Below are positions 58,651-64,000 of a stretch of DNA of 64,000 nt, in pieces. The first letter of the stretch is position 1. Every line of letters starts with the position of its first letter. The translations under genes and the position numbers were made by a program. Below the pieces are notes generated by a model that worked only from the letters and a program-made list of their open reading frames with translations, made no database searches and was not told the DNA's origin. Source of the stretch: Phytophthora hibernalis (lineage: Eukaryota > Oomycota > Peronosporomycetes > Peronosporales > Peronosporaceae); the NCBI GenBank assembly GCA_012656075.1, contig JAAKBF010000053.1, forward strand, positions 434,001 to 498,000, read 5' to 3'.

Positions 58651-58933
58651 ATGGTCGGTAACATCACAAACGGTGGCCCCCTTTATTCAGCAAACTCTCT
58701 GTTTCAGCCACAACAGTTCATGCATTCGCAAGCTGGCAAAGCTGAGCATGCAGATGCTGATACAGTATCCTCGCGATCGAGATCTCAAGAGCTCGAAACT
58801 CAAAGCAGGACCATGATCGCTACATGGAGTGTCGCCAGCTGATGGAGACGAGCAAGCTGGGAGGAACATATTTTAGTTTTGTTAGCCGATGTCTAGGCCT
58901 CGCTGCCAGTTTACTAAACTGAGTTTTAGCAAC

Positions 58934-58941
58934 TACATGTA
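58934..58941. promoter_or_regulatory. TACATGTA palindrome
   Basis: Lies between the transposase and the 3' end of the coiled-coil gene. Confidence 0.25.
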
Positions 58942-59023
58942 CCGGTAAGGCTCTGTATCGCTCTAGGGATGCTTGTCACTCTTTGGCGGTCTCTCATCTG
59001 GTGGAGGTGTTGGCTCAAATTTA

Positions 59024-60250
59024 TCACTCGGGTTTGTTTAAGAAACCAGCACCACGCTTGAAAAATTGCGCGGCCAGTTGAGCATACTTTCACAGACACA
59101 CCACAGCGTCAAGTTCAATGCCAGAGATCACGGGTGGGCGTTGATGTAAACCTACCTCGTGTAAGATCTCATGCAGATCAGCGTCCGGCTTCGGGCTCAA
59201 AAACTTTAGCTGTTCCGCGATGAAGCGAGTTGCTCGATCGCACTCGAGTTGGGTAGCTTGAACCTATATCCATAGTAGGAAAATGTGTCAGAAGCGATAC
59301 CTACCGGTTGAGTTCAACTCAGCTTTGCAAACGTACCGTTTGCTTGCGCTCTGCAATACGGTTAGCATTTCCTTTCTGCTGATCCACAGCCAGCTATGGA
59401 TTCACAAGACCAGTTAAAAGACCGCAAGCCTTCAGCCATAACACGACGTACTCACCACCCGCTTCGCGTACTCGAACTCGCGCACGACCTTAGCGCGTTC
59501 GTCGATGAGAGTGTCAACGCGCTCAAGATCACTAACGCGGCGGTCGATCTTCGCCAGAACGGCCTTCTCCACTTCACCCTGTACAGTGCTCGGCATCAGA
59601 CAACACTACAAGCTGATGCGTTGTCGAAGACATAAAGCGATTTACATACAACGAAGACGAGCGAGCATTCATGGATCTTGTGTCCTCCCACCACGATGTT
59701 GGACTGGGCATCTAGCAGGTCATCTTGTAAACGAGCTGAATTACCGGTGAAGCAGCAAATAGCCATCGCCAAATCTACATTACCGCACAGTTGCAGCTTA
59801 GCAATGGCAACGTACTCCTCGTAACCCTTTCCAGTACTTACTGACGATGCTCTGCGAGTGAGCAAAGAGGCCGCTCCGGATCGTTGTAAGTTGCTCGATC
59901 GCCACACGGTTGCTTATCTGCGCGTGGCTAAACGTTAGATCCCTTGACGGCTCAGCAAGGTAGCACGCCACTAGCACTCGCTGGATGAACCGATTTTTGC
60001 GGCTTTGAATGCGCTGAATCAAGCTCCTTTTCGGGCTGAGAACACCGTTATCGATGCGCCGCACGTCGCGAATCTCTTGACGTTGGTTGCTGTTGCTCGT
60101 TTCTTCTTCCTCACCGAGGACAGGACAGGAGTCGTTGTCGGACCGAACGCTTTCTTCCCGTACGGCAGAGCGGTTCGCGCGGCGATTCGACAGCATCTTC
60201 TCAGCACCTGCACTTTGTTGACACGGAAGCAGAACGCGCTGGACTAGCAA
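59024..60250 (-). CDS. Multi-exon coiled-coil protein, BAR-like (tentative)
   Basis: Several small exons with good GT-AG introns in one phase. From the 5' side: a large exon (60250 to about 59842; Met-containing stretch MLSNRRANRS..., ending HSQSIVS), then DDLLDAQSNIVVGGHKIHECSLVFV, GEVEKAVLAKIDRRVSDLERVDTLIDERAKVVREFEYAKRV, LAVDQQKGNANRIAERKQT, VQATQLECDRATRFIAEQL and YAQLAAQFFKRG, ending NKPE with the TGA at 59024. The helical, charged pattern and the order fit membrane-curving BAR-type proteins, but no strict signature is present. A hydrophobic segment (TISAGAFALVFALLV) is open just upstream of 60250 in the same frame, so the true start may be further upstream. The segment GYEEYVAIAKLQLC (59810) may be exon or intron. 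Confidence 0.5.
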
Positions 60251-61032
60251 TGCGAAGACTAGGGCGAAAGCCCCCGCCGATATGGTTACGAAGAGTGGGT
60301 TTAAAATCTCTCAACGCAGGCTTCTTATTCGACACTTGTATGAAGCTCCAAACACGCTGCGCCGACCTTTCTTGTTGTTATTGGAACGAACGTGGGCACC
60401 GTACTCTAGTAAACGAGTTGCTGCCGAGTAATTTTCCTTGGACCACCACCATTGATGTTCGTCCGTTTGAATGGCATGGCGACTCACCAAACGCCCATAC
60501 AGCAACCACCAATTTACGCCGCTATCTGCAGTCTCCTCCACTCGGCTCCCCGTTGCGGAGTGGGGAGCACACTTACTACAGTTTCAATTTGCCAATGCCC
60601 ACCACCACACAAGATGAGATCATGCTGTACATTCAACCACGCTTAGCTTGGCGCCGCTGTTCTCCTGTGGATTTCAGGAGCAGAAGCTATTATCAAACTC
60701 CACCAGAATGACGACCAAGTGGACTTGACCTGGATGCGTATCGATTGCATCCCTTCATGACCTCCATTGCTGTTAGAAGGAAAATGAGCAAAATAAGATT
60801 GACGATAAGGAGGGGTGTCAGTTTAAGTAACGGGCGGTTTTTGCGTCGACGTCATTAATGCGTGGTTGCTGAGTGTAAAGAGAGTGCGAGTCGACATGAT
60901 GCTGCGTGGAGCTCTGCTTGAACCTTGCGGTCTCAACTTACGCCGTCGTCTCCATCAGTTCATTCCTCACTTGTCGACATAGCCCACAGACTGCTGCAAC
61001 GAAAGACATCCAGCACCACCTTCATCAACTCA
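60251..61032. other. Divergent upstream region, no secure gene
   Basis: Between the coiled-coil gene and the first MFS gene. It may hold an upstream exon of the coiled-coil gene (minus strand, hydrophobic stretch at about 60240-60300). The 153-codon plus-strand frame at 60250-60711 has no recognisable features and I do not call it a gene. Confidence 0.4.
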
Positions 61033-62405
61033 ATGGGATTCCGTCTGGGCTTCATCTTTGACGGCGGCGAAGCCAAGGAACTCATCCCGCTCAAGCTGCT
61101 CTATGTGATCCACTACTTTGCGTTCTCCATGCAGACATACCTACCGGTGCGTCCCGAACTTGCTGGCTGAGGATCGACCCCGTTGGTATTAATAACCGAC
61201 TTGTACGCCACGCAGATTTACTTCGACACGACGGCGAACTTTTCCAAAGCGCAGATTGGTGTGCTGCTAGCTATCCCGTGCATCTGCGCTATCATCAGCA
61301 CACCCATTTGGGGTGCTATCGCTGATGGTATCCACAACCAGAAGCTTACGCACACTGTATGCCTGGTGTCGGCAGCGTTCTTGTTCTTCAGCATCCAGTA
61401 CGTGACATCGTTCCCGGTCATGTGCTTGATGGTGTTCGTCGCCAACTTCCAGACACAGCCGTCGTTCTCACTGCTCGATCACGCGGCGATGGCGTGGCTG
61501 GAGCGCGTTGGCGGAGACTACGGCAAGCAGCGTCTGTATGGCGCGGCGGGTTACGGCGCTGGCGGCTATTTTGCCAGTGTGGTGGCGTCGTCGTTGGGCA
61601 TCGTCTGGTGCTTTAACATGGTGCTCATCCTGTCGAGTGTCTCGCTGCTCCTGCTGGTGACGTACGTCCCAAATTTCCAGCACGAGGCCGAGCACCACGA
61701 AAAGGGCGAGCTGGCCAAAAGTCTCAAGGCCATTCTGCGCCAGCACGACGTGCTTCTACTCTTCGTGATCGTGATTCTCGCGGGTATTCTTGGGGGCCTA
61801 ATCGATAATCTCCTCTTCTTGTATTTGTTTGAGTTGTCCGGCGACAACCCGCACATCGTCGGCGTGGTGATCGCTGTGGAGACCATTTCGGAGCTACCCT
61901 TCTTCTTCCACGCCAACAAGATTATTGTGCGCTTCGGGACGCCTAAGTGCATCTTCGCGAGTACGGCATTCGGATGTTCACGTATGCGTTCGTGCAGCAC
62001 CCGTGGATGGTGCTGCCCATCGAGACGCTGCACGGATTGACGTACGGCTTGTTGCTGGCGGCGTTCACCAACTACATCTACGGAGCAGCTCCCAAGGGCA
62101 CAGAGGGTACGATGATCGGCGTGCTCTTCGCGGTGCAGCGTGGCATCGGCGGCGGTCTGAGTACGCTTGTTGGCGGATGGATATATGGCGCGTTGGGCGG
62201 ACGCATGATGTGGGGCATCGCCGGCTCCGTCGTCTTTCCGCTTGCGCTGCTGGCCACGGCTGGCTTTGCCTATCTTGCGCGCGACTACACCGCGCAGAGC
62301 CCGACCGTACGCAAGGCGGACTCCGGCAGCGTCACGTCCGACGAGAGCGCTCTGCTCGCCACCTCGACAGAATACGGCACCAAAGATGTTAGCCTCCAGT
62401 GCTGA
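61033..62405 (+). CDS. MFS transporter, copy A (MFS_1-like/MFSD6 type)
   Basis: A 12-span major facilitator. Exon 1 (from MGFRLGFIFDGG) ends LLYVIHYFAFSMQTYLP; intron 61147-61215 (69 bp, CCG|GTGCGT ... ACGCAG|ATT) leads into IYFDTTANFSKAQIGVLLAIP. MFS features: PIWGAIADGIHN between spans 2 and 3, FQTQPSFSLLDHAAM and YGKQRLYGAAGYGAGGY, and the second half with IGVLFAVQRGIGGGLSTLVGGWIYG. One T is lost near 61953 (KCIF joining REYGIRMFTY). About 430 residues. The two-Gly-rich signature and the start with a charged loop place it near the MFS_1-like/nucleoside-type permeases; the substrate is unknown. Confidence 0.8.
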
Positions 62406-63001
62406 GCGAGCGGCACATGTGTAGTCATTCAGTTTTGAAGGAGGCGTACCTGTGTTTGTAGTTGCCAGGTCTCCTATTACTCGTAGCAATATAACGCCAC
62501 CTTGACCCACACACAGCACAGCACCGCAGTCGTCTTGCCTCATCGATCGCGTTGGTCGAGGCTTACCGTTTCAAGTTGAAGTTGTTCTGACTCGTTTATG
62601 CACCGCATTGGCCACTTCAATTGTAAGTCTCCACGGCGTTTGTAAGTTACAAACGCCAAGTCTACTGCAGAAGGACACCATCGCCGAATGCGCTGGCCCT
62701 GAATTGGCTCGGCGTCGAGCAGCTCTCCTCTACCACAAGCGCTTCCTATATCAATGGAGACCCCGCGCTCCGATTGCGGTCGGCTCTGCCCGCGCGACCG
62801 AGAAAATCATCGTGCGTGTAGTGCGTGGCCAACCCACCAGCAGCATAGACGCGGCCGCGATCCGTCGCGCAGTTCGCAGAAGCCGCTCAGTATTCGAAAT
62901 ACCAGGCACCAAACAAGTCGATCCCCTCGGATCTTGCTCGCCACCGGACCCCTACATCGGAATTCACCCCGTCGTGCAAGCCTGCAGTCGAGATGTCCGC
63001 T
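62406..63001. other. Intergenic region between MFS copies, with a short palindrome
   Basis: About 600 bp. GGCGTTTGTAA-G-TTACAAACGCC (62635-62657) is a perfect 11-bp inverted repeat with a 1-bp centre. No other feature seen. Confidence 0.5.
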
Positions 63002-64000
63002 ATCCTGCGCCTCATCGAGTTTACCATCGATGGCGGCGAGAGCAAGCGGCTCGTGCCGCTCAAGCTCTTCTTCGCCATCCACTACTGCGCCTTCTCCACG
63101 CAGACCTACTTGCCCGTACGTGCAGTGTTCCTGCACGACCTCAATGTAGACGCTAACGTTAACCCAACGCTGAAATCCTGGACAGATCTACTTTGACAAC
63201 ACGGAGCACTTCGACAAGATGCAGATCGGCATCTTGTTGACACTGCCGTGTGTGCGCCATCATCGCGCCGCCCATCTGGGGCGGCGTGGCCGACGTGATC
63301 AAGAACCAGAAGCTCGTGCACATTTTCTGCCTCGTGTCCGCCGCGCTCTTCATGTTCTCGCTGCGGTTCGTGTCCACGTTCAACGTCATGTGCATCATGC
63401 TCTTCGTGGCCAACTTCCAGACGCAACCCACGTGGTCGCTACTGGACCAGACTGCCATGACCATGCTCGTGCACATCGGCGGCGTCTACGGCAAGCAGCG
63501 ACTCTATGGCGCTGTGGGATACGGCATCGGCGGCTACTGCGCCGGTGTCATGGCCGCTGCCATCGGCATCGCTTGGTGTTTCAACATGGTGCTTGGGCTG
63601 TCGGTCATCTCGCTCTTCATCCTGCTGCGCTTTATCCCTGCTTACCAACCGGACGAGGAAGGCCCCAAAACAGACTACATCCAGTCGCTCGCTGTCATCT
63701 GGGACCAACCGGACGTGCTCGTGCTGTACATTGTGGTGCTGCTGGCCGGTATTCTGGGGGCCTGATCGACAATTACTTATATCTCTTTTATTTCAACCTG
63801 TCGGGCAACGACGCGAGGCTTGTGGGTGCCATCATCGCCATCGAGACCATTTCGGAGCTACCGCTGTTCTTCTACTCCAACAAGATCTTCGAGCGCTTCG
63901 GCACGCCGCGCTGCATCATCTTCAGCGTCGTGGCCTACGGCGTTCGTATGCTGGTCTACACGTACGCACACAACCCGTGGGTGTGGCTGCCCTTCGAGGC
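63002..64000 (+). CDS. MFS transporter, copy B, cut by window end
   Basis: Tandem paralogue of copy A with the same order: MSAILRLIEFTIDGGESKRLVPLKLFFAIHYCAFSTQTYLP, intron 63116-63185 (70 bp, CCC|GTACGT ... GACAG|ATC), IYFDNTEHFDKMQIGILLTLP, PIWGGVADVIKNQ, NFQTQPTWSLLDQTAM and YGKQRLYGAVGYGIGGY. Lost bases near 63247 (PCVCAII) and in a G run near 63755 (GILGGLIDN). The last visible residues are near YTYAHNPWVWLPFEA and about 90-100 more codons are expected outside the window by comparison with copy A. Confidence 0.8.

Noticed and set aside
60250..60711. Plus-strand frame of 153 codons upstream of the MFS genes
   Set aside because: No motif, starts inside the antisense of the coiled-coil gene and has atypical composition.
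18968..62661. A shared 15-mer TTACAAACGCCAAGT at 18968 and 62647
   Set aside because: A few 15-base matches are expected by chance in 64 kb when both strands are compared, and the flanks differ.
1..64000. CRISPR arrays, bacterial operons, rRNA or tRNA genes
   Set aside because: None seen; the window is eukaryotic and I found no tRNA-like or rRNA-like sequence by eye.

Overview
This is a eukaryotic window that looks like the nuclear genome of an oomycete, most probably a Phytophthora-type member of the Peronosporales. The evidence is short introns (about 60-95 bp, GT-AG), tightly packed genes on both strands, GC-rich coding sequence, an axonemal dynein (flagellate zoospores), a papain-ML fusion protease, several START-FYVE-GAF proteins, BT1-type folate/biopterin transporters, and a sterol C5-desaturase with no other sterol gene nearby. 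I used no database; all names come from recognising motifs.

Layout. 1-4.8 kb: the tail of an unknown gene, an Asp/Asn beta-hydroxylase (-), the GINS subunit PSF3 (+) and an Integrator INTS6-like gene (+). 5.0-17.7 kb: one DNAH1-type dynein heavy chain (+). 17.9-18.9 kb: a RING-finger membrane protein (-). 18.9-23.9 kb: a gene-poor stretch with a NudC pseudogene, other decayed coding sequence, a coiled-coil gene with tandem repeats, paired hairpins and a diverged dispersed repeat. 24-28 kb: papain-ML protease, sterol C5-desaturase and OHCU decarboxylase (urate breakdown), all +. 28.7-31.8 kb: a double-module UDP-GlcNAc pyrophosphorylase (+). 32.3-39.7 kb (-): an SRSF1-like splicing factor, two tandem BT1 transporters and a probable fluoride exporter of the CrcB/FEX family. 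39.9-46.8 kb: a PHIP/BRWD-like WD40-ePHD-bromodomain protein (+). 47-56.2 kb: three START-FYVE-GAF genes, two of them head to head, with the complex I subunit NDUFA6 among them. 57.5-58.7 kb: a Tigger/pogo transposase (-). 59.0-60.3 kb: a multi-exon coiled-coil, BAR-like gene (-). 61.0 kb to the end: two tandem MFS transporters (+), the second cut by the window edge.

The property that matters most for reading this window is that almost every long gene is broken into overlapping reading frames by the loss of a single base, nearly always inside a homopolymer run. I located about 45 such sites, twelve of them in the dynein gene alone, and restoring one base brings back the family's conserved sequence each time. 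I read these as assembly errors, not biology, so each broken gene is annotated as one locus. The truly decayed material is confined mainly to 19.3-23.6 kb.

The genes do not form one pathway. Most are housekeeping genes (replication, snRNA 3'-end processing, splicing, motility, complex I, nucleotide-sugar supply). The lineage-specific parts are the fusion proteins, the START-FYVE-GAF set and the transporter duplications.
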